Positions 28,118 through 36,743 of a DNA stretch of 64,000 bases are shown here, piece by piece. Position 1 is the stretch's first letter, and every line of letters starts with the position of its first letter. The stretch is from Vibrio quintilis. Lineage in GTDB: Bacteria; Pseudomonadota; Gammaproteobacteria; Enterobacterales; Vibrionaceae. Below the pieces are notes generated by a model. The model was not told the DNA's origin. It saw only the letters and a list, made by a program, of their open reading frames with translations, and made no database searches. Position numbers and translations under genes: made by a program. The stretch covers positions 1,623,210 through 1,687,209 of the forward strand of contig NZ_AP024898.1 in NCBI RefSeq assembly GCF_024529975.1. The letters run 5' to 3'.

Positions 28118-28310
28118 GCCATGTCTGAACACTTTCAGCAACTCAGGCTGATAATATCAGGATAAAGTGGCGGATAATCGCGCACTTATACTGCTTTCAG
28201 GCTGATTCTGACAAAAATTGTCCAGATAAATACGGGTTTCCTGTTGAAAAACCATCAGCCTTCGCGATACTAAAGGCCATTCAATTCAGACTGCAGTCAA
28301 TATAATCATA

Positions 28311-29228
28311 ATGAACTATCTCTTCACTTTTTTTAAAGGCATGGCGATGGGAGCTGCTGACGTAGTTCCCGGGGTATCTGGTGGCACAATCGCTTTTATT
28401 ACCGGTATTTATGACACGCTGCTGGAAAGTATCCGCCGTATTAATCCCAAACTGATCACTGTGATCAGAAAACAGGGAATTAAAGCGGCTCTGGCACACA
28501 TCAACCTGAAATTTTTACTCTGCCTGTTCAGCGGTATTTTCCTGAGTATTCTCACACTGGCTAAATTAGTTTCATGGCTGCTCATTACCCACCCGATTCC
28601 ACTCTGGTCATTTTTCTTTGGTCTGATTCTGGTATCAGTTCTGCATATTTTGAGACAAATTAAGCAAAGACAGATAACCCAGTTTGCCGGTTTTATTGCC
28701 GGTGTATTGCTGGCCTATTCGATTACTATACTGCAACCACTGCATCTCGAGCCGACAACCATGAATATACTGTTCGCTGGCGCTGTTGCTATCTGTGCCA
28801 TGATTCTGCCGGGAATCTCCGGCAGTTTCATTTTATTGCTGATCGGTATGTATGCGCCAATTCTGGAGGCAGTCAAAAACTTCCGGCTCACCCCAATTGT
28901 GACTTTTCTGTGCGGATGCGTACTTGGTCTGCTGTGCTTTTCTCATCTGCTCTCATGGTTGCTCAAGCATCACAGAGATCTGACCCTGGTCACCCTGACC
29001 GGACTGATGGTCGGTACATTACCCAAAATCTGGCCCTGGAAGGAAACGCTGACCTGGCGGACGAATTCTCACGGAGAACTGGTACCATTACTTCAGCATA
29101 ATCTTCTGCCAGCTGAGTATGAACGCCTGACAAGCCAGCCATCCCAGTTATTTTTAGCGATTGCGATGATGCTTACAGCAATCGGAATTGTTCTGATACT
29201 GGAAAAAATCGCGAAGAAAAAATATTAA
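28311..29228 (+). CDS. DUF368 family polyprenyl-phosphate (C55-P) translocase
   Basis: 305 residues, eight or so membrane helices, with the two family signatures: ADVVPGVSGGTIAFITGIY near the N-terminus and ILPGISGSFILLLIGMY in the middle, an inverted repeat of the same motif. DUF368 (PopT) proteins recycle undecaprenyl phosphate from the outer to the inner leaflet; V. cholerae VCA0040 is a studied example. The ATG follows an AT-rich stretch with no strong ribosome site. Confidence 0.88.
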   Translation: MNYLFTFFKGMAMGAADVVPGVSGGTIAFITGIYDTLLESIRRINPKLITVIRKQGIKAALAHINLKFLLCLFSGIFLSILTLAKLVSWLLITHPIPLWSFFFGLILVSVLHILRQIKQRQITQFAGFIAGVLLAYSITILQPLHLEPTTMNILFAGAVAICAMILPGISGSFILLLIGMYAPILEAVKNFRLTPIVTFLCGCVLGLLCFSHLLSWLLKHHRDLTLVTLTGLMVGTLPKIWPWKETLTWRTNSHGELVPLLQHNLLPAEYERLTSQPSQLFLAIAMMLTAIGIVLILEKIAKKKY

Positions 29229-29239
29229 ATCAAAAGAAA

Positions 29240-29286
29240 TATCCCCAATCAACCTGCCCGCTCACTCTTCAGGTTGTTTGGGGATA
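29240..29286. repeat. Palindromic repeat variant TATCCCC/GGGGATA
   Basis: 47 bp: TATCCCCAATCAACCTG against CAGGTTGTTTGGGGATA, 11 bases after the DUF368 stop. Both ends carry the matching change from ACCC/GGGT to CCCC/GGGG, so pairing is kept. Confidence 0.85.
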
Positions 29287-29602
29287 TCACACCTGATGTT
29301 ATGCCCCAAAAGCCATAAAATGGCCCCCGTCACGAAACACTCAAACAGGTATAAACCCCACATTTCTTAACAAATGCAACAAATTCACCACCAAATGCAT
29401 CAAACCTGCAATTTTTCTACCAAAATATCAATTAATCCTAGACACTTTCTGCTGGCACTATAATATTATTTTTTTCCGGAACCCGGTGCCGGAAGCATTA
29501 TACCCAAACAACCTGATGACGCAGGATTCACACTCAATCATGCCTCTTCAGCCTGCTTGGGTATATAACTCACAGACAGATAATTAAATGACAGGAATTA
29601 TT
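29287..29602. promoter_or_regulatory. sstT upstream region
   Basis: A possible -10 TATAAT (29459-29464, following TGGCAC) precedes a repeat copy (29499-29565), so the repeat would be in the sstT leader. No riboswitch fold that I recognise. Confidence 0.35.
29499..29565. repeat. TATACCC/GGGTATA palindromic repeat in the sstT leader
   Basis: 67 bp: TATACCCAAACAACCTGATG on the left, TCAGCCTGCTTGGGTATA on the right, with an internal loop of about 30 bases. It ends 37 bases before the sstT start. Confidence 0.85.
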
Positions 29603-30823
29603 ATGCAAAACAACATCTTTGCCCGTTTTGCCCGAGGGAATTTAGTGATACAGATTATTATTGGTATCGCCCTTGGTGCACTTTTAGCAACATCAGCCCC
29701 CGATGTTGCTCAAAAAGCAGGCTTACTTGGCAGCCTTTTTGTCAGCGCACTGAAAGCAGTTGCTCCGGTTTTGGTTTTTGTACTGGTTATAGCATCCATC
29801 GCTAATCAAAAAAGAAACCAGCAAACTCACATGCGCCCAATTGTTATTCTTTATCTTTTGGGAACGTTTGTGGCATCACTGACTGCTGTAATTCTCAGCT
29901 TCCTTTTCCCGACAACACTCACGCTGGTTACCGGTGCTGAGGGAACAACACCACCAGAAGGAATCACCGAAGTTCTGCATACCTTGCTGTTCAAAGTCGT
30001 TGATAACCCGGTTAATGCCATTCTTCAGGCAAATTATATTGGTATTTTAGCCTGGGCAATTGGTCTGGGTATCGCCTTACACCATGCCAGTGCGCATACA
30101 AAAGCCGTACTGGAAGATTTAAGCCACGGTGTTTCACAAATCGTTCGCTTCATTATCAGACTGGCGCCATTCGGTATCTTCGGGCTGGTTTCCTCCACTT
30201 TTGCGACGATCGGTTTCTCCGCACTGGCAGGTTATACTCACCTGCTCGCAGTCCTTCTTTCCGCAATGTTAATCATTGCTCTGGTTGTCAATCCTGTCAT
30301 TGTATTTGTGAAAACCGGGCAAAATCCGTTTCCTCTTGTTTTCCGGTGCTTACGGGAAAGTGGTGTAACGGCATTTTTCACCCGTTCAAGTGCAGCGAAT
30401 ATTCCTGTCAATATGGCTTTGTGTAACAAGCTTGATCTGGATGAAGATACTTACTCAGTTTCTATTCCGCTTGGTGCAACCATCAACATGGCCGGCGCAG
30501 CAATTACAATCACGGTTCTGACACTGGCGGCCGTTCATACAGTGGGCATTGAAGTCGATATGATGAGTGCTGTCCTCCTGAGTCTGGTCTCAGCAATTTC
30601 AGCATGTGGTGCATCGGGTGTTGCCGGAGGCTCACTACTGCTGATTCCTCTGGCTTGTGGCCTGTTTGGTATTTCCAATGATGTCGCAATGCAGGTGGTT
30701 GCAGTCGGATTTATCATTGGAGTCATTCAGGACTCCGCAGAGACAGCACTGAACAGTTCAACCGATGTTGTATTCACAGCAGCAGTTTGTCAGGCAGAAC
30801 AGAAAAAAGCCAACAGACTGTAA
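29603..30823 (+). CDS. sstT: Serine/threonine:sodium symporter SstT
   Basis: 406 residues from ATG 29603, which has AGGA 7 bases before it. It is a dicarboxylate/amino-acid:cation symporter (DAACS) with the family motifs [14 protein letters not shown] and [15 protein letters not shown] and two re-entrant loops. It imports serine and threonine with sodium at the inner membrane. It is followed by a strong bidirectional terminator. Confidence 0.93.
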   Translation: MQNNIFARFARGNLVIQIIIGIALGALLATSAPDVAQKAGLLGSLFVSALKAVAPVLVFVLVIASIANQKRNQQTHMRPIVILYLLGTFVASLTAVILSFLFPTTLTLVTGAEGTTPPEGITEVLHTLLFKVVDNPVNAILQANYIGILAWAIGLGIALHHASAHTKAVLEDLSHGVSQIVRFIIRLAPFGIFGLVSSTFATIGFSALAGYTHLLAVLLSAMLIIALVVNPVIVFVKTGQNPFPLVFRCLRESGVTAFFTRSSAANIPVNMALCNKLDLDEDTYSVSIPLGATINMAGAAITITVLTLAAVHTVGIEVDMMSAVLLSLVSAISACGASGVAGGSLLLIPLACGLFGISNDVAMQVVAVGFIIGVIQDSAETALNSSTDVVFTAAVCQAEQKKANRL

Positions 30824-30842
30824 TTGAATATATTCTTTATGC

Positions 30843-30874
30843 AAAAGCCCCTGACGACATCGTCAGGGGCTTTT
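30843..30874. terminator. Bidirectional terminator between sstT and the Sel1 gene
   Basis: AAAAGCCCCTGACG pairs perfectly with CGTCAGGGGCTTTT around ACAT, with T-runs on both strands. Confidence 0.92.
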
Positions 30875-30900
30875 CTTTTCCGTACAGCAACTCACAAGTC

Positions 30901-32094
30901 TTAGTGCATATTTTTATCCGTGTAATCCGTATTCACCTGAACACCGGATTGTTCAAAAGAAGCCTTATCTTCTTTTTCTGCCGGAATACTTTTGTTTTCA
31001 GAAGCGGGATCAGGAACATTTTGCACGGATAGATTTTCAAACAACTCACCATGCTCCTGCGCCAGCATATCTTCAGAGTTTTCATTCGAGCCGGGAATAG
31101 GAATATCCCGCTTATACAACTTATTAAATGCTTTGATTAACAAGTGCTTACTGACACCGCCTTCATTGATTTTCTTCAGTAATGGTTTCGCAAAATTTTG
31201 CAATAGCACAACCGCTTCCACGCCCAGTTTATTACCGACTTCATCTCTCACATTCTGTGCCAGATCATAACCACACTTAGCCGAACAAAACAGCCAGACA
31301 TAAGCCACTGAATTACCGTGCTCACCATGATCTATCCAGGCTTTCCCGGCATGATACATCGCTTTGGCATTGCCCTTTTCCGAACAACGTTCCAGCCAGT
31401 AACAGGCTTTACGATGATCCTGATGAATCCCGATACCTTTCAGGTAATTGAGACCCAGCTTGATCATACCTTCTTCACTCTCCAGTTTTGCCGCTTTCGC
31501 AAACCAGAAACAAGAGTCTTCAGGTTTCGGGGAAGGATTATCTTTAGACATGAACCAGTCGCCCAGTTGCAGCTGGGCCGGCGTATAATTAGAAAGCGCA
31601 GCTTTCTCCAGCAGGCTCATTCCTTTTTCAATATCCACATTTGTGCCACGCCCGGTCAGGTAAGCCTGACCCGTATCACACAAAGCAGCCATATTGCCTT
31701 CCAGCCCCTGAATATATTTCTGCCAGAAACGTCCTTTTTCCTCATATACCATATCCCCGACAGTTTTCTTACACAGCCGGACAACACCATACATACCGGT
31801 TTCACTGTCAAGCTCTGCTGCTTTTTCGTACCAGTACAGCGCATCTTTTACATTGAAACGCTCGGCTTCTTTTGCCATAAACAGAATCGTCGGGACATGC
31901 CCGGATTCAGCTTTTTGCAAACGCTCCTGATGCTCATCTTCTTTCTCTCTTTCCAAAGCTTTGCGACGCGCTTCTCCTTTGGCAATCCGCTCTTTGTCGA
32001 GCTTCTTCTGGTTGATAGAAAGCATCATCAACCAGCTGACGAGTCCAATCAGGATTAATCCCGCCAAACCGATAAAAATTCCAAGAATACTCAT
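30901..32094 (-). CDS. Membrane-anchored Sel1-repeat protein
   Basis: 397 residues: one N-terminal membrane helix (GIFIGLAGLILIGLVSWLMML), a charged coiled coil (about 30-65), then Sel1-like repeats with the pattern A-x4-G-x-W-x5-A (KDALYWYEKAAELDSETGMY, EKGMSLLEKAALSNYTPAQL, EDSCFWFAKAAKLESEEGMI, RKACYWLERCSEKGNAKAMY). The C-terminal 90 residues are acidic and low-complexity. Sel1 proteins act as scaffolds; the partner is unknown. It stands alone, convergent with sstT. Confidence 0.8.
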   Translation of the reverse strand: MSILGIFIGLAGLILIGLVSWLMMLSINQKKLDKERIAKGEARRKALEREKEDEHQERLQKAESGHVPTILFMAKEAERFNVKDALYWYEKAAELDSETGMYGVVRLCKKTVGDMVYEEKGRFWQKYIQGLEGNMAALCDTGQAYLTGRGTNVDIEKGMSLLEKAALSNYTPAQLQLGDWFMSKDNPSPKPEDSCFWFAKAAKLESEEGMIKLGLNYLKGIGIHQDHRKACYWLERCSEKGNAKAMYHAGKAWIDHGEHGNSVAYVWLFCSAKCGYDLAQNVRDEVGNKLGVEAVVLLQNFAKPLLKKINEGGVSKHLLIKAFNKLYKRDIPIPGSNENSEDMLAQEHGELFENLSVQNVPDPASENKSIPAEKEDKASFEQSGVQVNTDYTDKNMH

Positions 32095-32565
32095 TAATGT
32101 TATTTCTTATTCCATTTAAGCCGGAAACACTCCGGACACAACAATTGCGACACTGTATGACATGAAACACAATAAAAATAAAATTAAAGAATATCAACAA
32201 CAACAGATCTCATGCGAATCCTTTTCTCAATACAGTGACATCAACCGAAAATAACAGACCCGTTCAACCTGAAGACTCATTATGATGATTCAGGTCTGCT
32301 TATCCTAATTGAAGATAATCATTCAGATTTCAGCAAGTGCACCAGAAGTAAAAAGCCTCAATACCCACAATTATTTAATCATTCATCTTATCCCGGAAAG
32401 TTTTTTGTCCTGTTAAAACAAACATGCGCACTCTTTACACGGTAAGTGAGGTAAAAAATACCAGACAGAAGACATAATTTGTGGCGAATACTTGACCTAT
32501 GCACAACTAAGTTTTTTACTAAAAAGAGTAACGTTCGCTTAATCACTCATCAATAAGACTCAATA
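32095..32565. other. 471-bp intergenic region, divergent Sel1 / glgX
   Basis: AT-rich, with one decayed repeat (CAACCTGAAG...TTCAGGTCTG, about 32258-32303). I see no gene or RNA; promoters for both flanking genes should lie here. Confidence 0.4.
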
Positions 32566-34560
32566 ATGCGTATGAGAAATGACCGTTTATCCCGTCCTTA
32601 TCCTTTAGGGGCAACACCAGATAGTAAAGGATGTAATTTTTCTGTTTATGTTGCAGATGACTGCCAGATTCAGTTAGCACTGTTTGATCACAAAGGTAAG
32701 TGCCGCACCTTTCCTCTGACCAATGAATATGCAGGTATTCACTATCTGTACATTGAGGGAATCACCGCGGGCCAGAAATATGGTTATCTGATTAAGCAGA
32801 AAGAGCAACGCTGGCATTACATCGCTGACCCATACGCAAAAGCGCTGGATGGACCGCTTACTTATACGCCGCCACTGACCACGAAAAAAAGTTTTCAGTT
32901 GCCGAAATGTGTGGTTGTTGATGACAGCTTCGACTGGCAGGACACAGACAAACCAGATATTCCGCGTGAGGCGACCGTTTTATTTGAAACCCATGTCAAA
33001 GGACTGACACAGACTAATCAGGCAATTCCGGCCAGCCTCAGGGGAACTTATCCGGGGTTGGTTCATCCTGAAATGATAAAATTTTATCAGGCACAGGGCA
33101 TCCGGACGCTGCAATTTCTCCCTGTCGCAGCATGTATGCATGAAACTCACCTGCTTGAAATGAATTCGGTCAATTACTGGGGATACAACCCGTATGTCTT
33201 TATGGCGCCCGATCCCCGCTATGCCGTCAAAGATGCCGTGACAGAATTTAAAACTGTTGTCAGGGAACTGCACAAAGCAGGCATAGAAGTCATTCTTGAT
33301 GTTGTGTACAACCACACAGCCGAAGGTGGCGGAGAAGGACCATTATTTAACCTGAGAGGGCTCGATAGTAAGTACTATCTTACAAGCGGCCCGTATTTTG
33401 CCAATTTCACCGGATGCGGCAATACTGTTGATTTGTCTTATCAACCGGCACTGAATCTGGTCATGGACACACTGCGATACTGGGTCAAGGAATATCACAT
33501 CGATGGGTTCCGGTTTGATCTGGCAGCAACGCTGGGAAGAAACGGAGAAGAGTTCAGTCAGAATGCGGCTTTTTTCATGGCTGTGGCACAAGACCCGATC
33601 CTCAAACAGGTTAAGCTGATAGCCGAACCCTGGGATATCGGCCCCAATGGTTATCAGGTGGGTAACTTTCCGTTCGGATGGAATGAGACCAATGACAAAC
33701 TCAGAGATATCAGCCGGAGTTTCTGGCGGGGTGATCAGGGATATCTGAAAGAATTTGCCACCCGCCTGATGGGCTCGCGGGATTTATACAGTGCCGCCAA
33801 CTGGCCATTTAAATTAACCGTGAATTACATTACCTATCACGATGGATTCACCCTGCAGGATCTGGTGTCTTACCGGCATAAACACAACGAGCGAAACGGT
33901 GAGCAGAACAGAGACGGCCACGGTGATAACCGTTCCGAAAATTATGGTGCAGAAGGCCCGACACAGGATAAAACCATTTGTGGTGTCCGGGCGCGTCAGA
34001 AACGAAATTTTATGGCCACTGTCTTGTTTGCTTTCGGTATGCCACACATTCTCACCGCCGATCTGTTATCGCATTCACAGCAGGGAAACAACAACGCCTA
34101 CTGCCAGGATAATGAAATCAGCTGGCTGAACTGGGCACTGAATTCGGAACAGCAGCAATTCAAAGACTGGTGTGGTGCTCTGGTCAAAACCCGGGAACAG
34201 TTTATGATCCAGTTCATCGATGCATTCAGCGGCGATTCCCGCAACTCCAACCGGGTTTTCTGGCGCAGAGTCGATGGCAAGTTAATGAACCAGGATGACT
34301 GGAACCAGCTGAATTCTGTTGCGCTTCATCTTGGTATCGGGGATGACGGTGCTGAATTACTTTACCTGATTAATCAAACCAAAGCCCCGGCCCGCTTTTC
34401 TCTGCCGAAAGACAAGAGCCAGCAATGGCAGGTCATTTGTGATACCAACACCTTTACCATAATGGAAGGCACAGCATCGGTTGAAAAGCTCCAGCCAGCC
34501 ATGACGATGGCGATTCTTTACTACGACCCCTCAAGCAATAATACCGAAACAACAACCTGA
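32566..34560 (+). CDS. glgX: Glycogen debranching enzyme GlgX
   Basis: 664 residues, GH13 isoamylase type. The N-terminal E-set domain (PLGATPDSKGCNFSVYV) precedes the barrel. The four conserved regions are visible: ILDVVYNHTAEG, GFRFDLAATL (nucleophile Asp about 317), IAEPWDI (acid Glu) and TYHDG. It removes limit-dextrin side chains left by phosphorylase (GlgP, encoded at 50.6 kb). The last codons (ACA ACA ACC TGA) and the stop lie inside a palindromic repeat, so the native C-terminus may have been replaced. ATG 32572 is an alternative start. Confidence 0.93.
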   Translation: MRMRNDRLSRPYPLGATPDSKGCNFSVYVADDCQIQLALFDHKGKCRTFPLTNEYAGIHYLYIEGITAGQKYGYLIKQKEQRWHYIADPYAKALDGPLTYTPPLTTKKSFQLPKCVVVDDSFDWQDTDKPDIPREATVLFETHVKGLTQTNQAIPASLRGTYPGLVHPEMIKFYQAQGIRTLQFLPVAACMHETHLLEMNSVNYWGYNPYVFMAPDPRYAVKDAVTEFKTVVRELHKAGIEVILDVVYNHTAEGGGEGPLFNLRGLDSKYYLTSGPYFANFTGCGNTVDLSYQPALNLVMDTLRYWVKEYHIDGFRFDLAATLGRNGEEFSQNAAFFMAVAQDPILKQVKLIAEPWDIGPNGYQVGNFPFGWNETNDKLRDISRSFWRGDQGYLKEFATRLMGSRDLYSAANWPFKLTVNYITYHDGFTLQDLVSYRHKHNERNGEQNRDGHGDNRSENYGAEGPTQDKTICGVRARQKRNFMATVLFAFGMPHILTADLLSHSQQGNNNAYCQDNEISWLNWALNSEQQQFKDWCGALVKTREQFMIQFIDAFSGDSRNSNRVFWRRVDGKLMNQDDWNQLNSVALHLGIGDDGAELLYLINQTKAPARFSLPKDKSQQWQVICDTNTFTIMEGTASVEKLQPAMTMAILYYDPSSNNTETTT

Positions 34561-34589
34561 ACATTGAATGTTCAGGTTGTTATGATATC
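34541..34589. repeat. Palindromic repeat overlapping the glgX stop codon
   Basis: The core AACAACCTGAACATT / AATGTTCAGGTTGTT (34551-34581) is a perfect inverted repeat. The outer ends are decayed relatives of TATACCC/GGGTATA. The TGA of CCTGAA is the glgX stop. Confidence 0.75.
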
Positions 34590-34650
34590 AGAAACATAAA
34601 TAAAACATACTGATTACAATATTTGTATCCGTTCCGGTGAAAATGGTTAT

Positions 34651-34656
34651 AATAGG
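34651..34656 (+). promoter_or_regulatory. Candidate -10 for the ABC exporter
   Basis: A consensus TATAAT (in GGTTATAATAG) stands 160 bases before the start, with a poorly spaced TTGTAT upstream (19-bp gap). Confidence 0.35.
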
Positions 34657-34695
34657 GCGCTCAGTTTCCCCCTCAGCAGTAACCACAGTACATGA

Positions 34696-34737
34696 TGCCC
34701 GGATAACCTGAAAATGATATTCAGATTGCCTGGGGCA
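34696..34737. repeat. Decayed palindromic repeat TGCCC/GGGCA
   Basis: TGCCCGGATAACCTGAA faces TTCAGATTGCCTGGGGCA. The ends have changed from TACCC to TGCCC together with GGGTA to GGGCA. Confidence 0.65.
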
Positions 34738-34816
34738 ATCATATTTCCTCACCACAGAAATAGGCTGTGCTTTTTGCTGCTTTCTGTATTGTATTAGGCT
34801 GTATTAAGGATTCTTC

Positions 34817-36646
34817 ATGTATAAGCGATTTGAGGGTTTTACCAAAGCTTTTCCCCCCGAAGAGCCGCAACAACCCCCTGAAACTTTACTGGCGTTTTGC
34901 CGGTATTACACCAAAGGCTTTACCAAGCCGTTAGTTTTTATTGCGCTTCTGAGTACGTTGATTGCGATTGTCGAAGTTTCGCTGTTCGGCTTCATGGGCC
35001 GCCTTGTTGACTGGCTGTCTTCCAGCAATCCGGAAACATTCTGGGCTGAGAATCAGTGGACACTCACCATATTATCACTGGTTGTTGTCATTGGTATCCC
35101 TTTATTAATAACGATTCAGTCTCTGTTAGTCCATCAAACCATGCTGGGCAATTATCCAATGTCAATCCGGTGGCTGGCCCACCGTTATCTGCTGAAACAA
35201 AGTATTTCCTTCTATCAAAATGAATTTGCCGGGCGCATAGCAACGAAGGTGATGCAAACTTCTCTTGCGGTGCGTGAAACCGTCATGAAGGCGGTCGATG
35301 TCTTCGTATACGTGATTGTCTATGTCACAGCGATTCTGTTTATGCTGGCCGACTCAGACTGGCGGTTAATGATGCCAATGCTGATCTGGCTGCTGATTTA
35401 TGTGTGTATCCAGCTATTCTTTGTACCAAAGCTAAAACATGTTTCATCACTGCAGGCGGATGCCCGTTCAACCATGACCGGACGTTTCGTCGACAGCTAT
35501 ACCAATATACAAACCGTCAAACTATTCTCCCATCATCACCGGGAAACAGAGTATGTTCAGGACAGTATGAAAGGATTTCTGGGGACCGTTTATCAACAGA
35601 TGCGGCTGGTCACAGGTTTTAATCTCTCCGTTGAAATTGCTAACTATTTTCTCTTGTTTGCTATTTCTGCCATCTCCATTTATCTGTGGTCACAGAGTCT
35701 GGTGACGGTCGGGGTGATTGCTGTGGCAATTTCACTTTCATTGCGGATTAACGGTATGTCCCACTGGATTATGTGGGAAATTGGTGCTCTGTTTGAAAAT
35801 ATCGGTACCGTCGTTGATGGCATGGCATCCTTATCCCGTTCGATCCAGATTCAGGATAAACCGGATGCAAAAGAGCTGGACATCAAACAAGGCGGGATTG
35901 AATTTGATCATGTCTCTTTTCATTATGGTGAAAATATCCATGTGATTGACAACCTGAATCTGAACATCAAGCCAGGAGAAAAAGTCGGTCTGGTTGGTCG
36001 TTCAGGTGCAGGGAAGTCAACCTTAGTTAATCTGTTACTTCGTTTTCATGATGTTGAAAGCGGTGCGATTCGTATTGACGGGCAAGCTATCAATGACATT
36101 ACCCAGGATTCCCTGAGAAGTGCGATTGGGATGGTGACACAGGATACATCTCTGCTGCACCGCTCTATCAGAGAAAATATTCTCTACGGAAAACCAGACG
36201 CGACAGAAGAAGAGTTACTCAGAGCAACCAAGCAGGCACATGCGCATGAGTTTATTGAAACCCTGACCGATCCTCACGGTAACTGCAGCTATGATTCTCA
36301 GGTCGGAGAACGGGGTGTGAAACTATCCGGCGGCCAGCGTCAGCGTATTGCAATCTCACGGGTATTACTGAAAAACGCACCGATTCTGATCCTTGATGAA
36401 GCCACATCTGCACTCGACTCTGAAGTTGAGGCAGCGATTCAGGAAAGTCTGTATCAGCTGATGGAAGGAAAAACAGTCATTGCGATTGCGCACCGTCTGT
36501 CAACCATCGCCGCAATGGACCGGCTCATTGTTCTCGACCAGGGTAACGTCGTTGAAGAAGGCACTCATCAGGAATTACTGGATAAAAACGGTATCTATGC
36601 ACACCTGTGGGATCACCAGACAGGTGGATTTATTGCCAGCCATTAA
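34817..36646 (+). CDS. ABC exporter, fused permease and ATPase (MsbA/MdlB-like)
   Basis: 609 residues. Six transmembrane helices lie in the first 340 residues, then a nucleotide-binding domain with Walker A GRSGAGKSTL (about 395), signature LSGGQRQR (about 503), Walker B ILILDEATSALD and the H-loop AHRLS. It works as a homodimer half-transporter. An N-terminal extension (YKRFEGFTKAFPPEEPQQPP) is typical of a putative multidrug/lipid exporter subgroup. Substrate unknown. Confidence 0.88.
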   Translation: MYKRFEGFTKAFPPEEPQQPPETLLAFCRYYTKGFTKPLVFIALLSTLIAIVEVSLFGFMGRLVDWLSSSNPETFWAENQWTLTILSLVVVIGIPLLITIQSLLVHQTMLGNYPMSIRWLAHRYLLKQSISFYQNEFAGRIATKVMQTSLAVRETVMKAVDVFVYVIVYVTAILFMLADSDWRLMMPMLIWLLIYVCIQLFFVPKLKHVSSLQADARSTMTGRFVDSYTNIQTVKLFSHHHRETEYVQDSMKGFLGTVYQQMRLVTGFNLSVEIANYFLLFAISAISIYLWSQSLVTVGVIAVAISLSLRINGMSHWIMWEIGALFENIGTVVDGMASLSRSIQIQDKPDAKELDIKQGGIEFDHVSFHYGENIHVIDNLNLNIKPGEKVGLVGRSGAGKSTLVNLLLRFHDVESGAIRIDGQAINDITQDSLRSAIGMVTQDTSLLHRSIRENILYGKPDATEEELLRATKQAHAHEFIETLTDPHGNCSYDSQVGERGVKLSGGQRQRIAISRVLLKNAPILILDEATSALDSEVEAAIQESLYQLMEGKTVIAIAHRLSTIAAMDRLIVLDQGNVVEEGTHQELLDKNGIYAHLWDHQTGGFIASH

Positions 36647-36650
36647 AATC

Positions 36651-36683
36651 AGGCCGGGCGGGCTGCTTCTGCTGCCCGCCCGG
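36651..36683 (+). terminator. GC-rich hairpin after the ABC exporter
   Basis: GGCCGGGCGGGC and GCCCGCCCGG form a strong stem around TGCTTCTGCT, directly after the stop. There is no long T-run. Confidence 0.5.
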
Positions 36684-36695
36684 AATATCTGACTG

Positions 36696-36710
36696 ATTTA
36701 CATTGTAAAT
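36696..36710. other. Perfect parS2 centromere-type site
   Basis: ATTTACATTGTAAAT matches the 15-bp vibrio chromosome-2 parS2 consensus NTTTACANTGTAAAN and is fully palindromic in its outer six bases each side. It lies in the gap between two convergent genes, as ParB sites often do. Confidence 0.75.
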
Positions 36711-36743
36711 ATAATAATCCGTCATCCTTGATCTGATGGCAGG

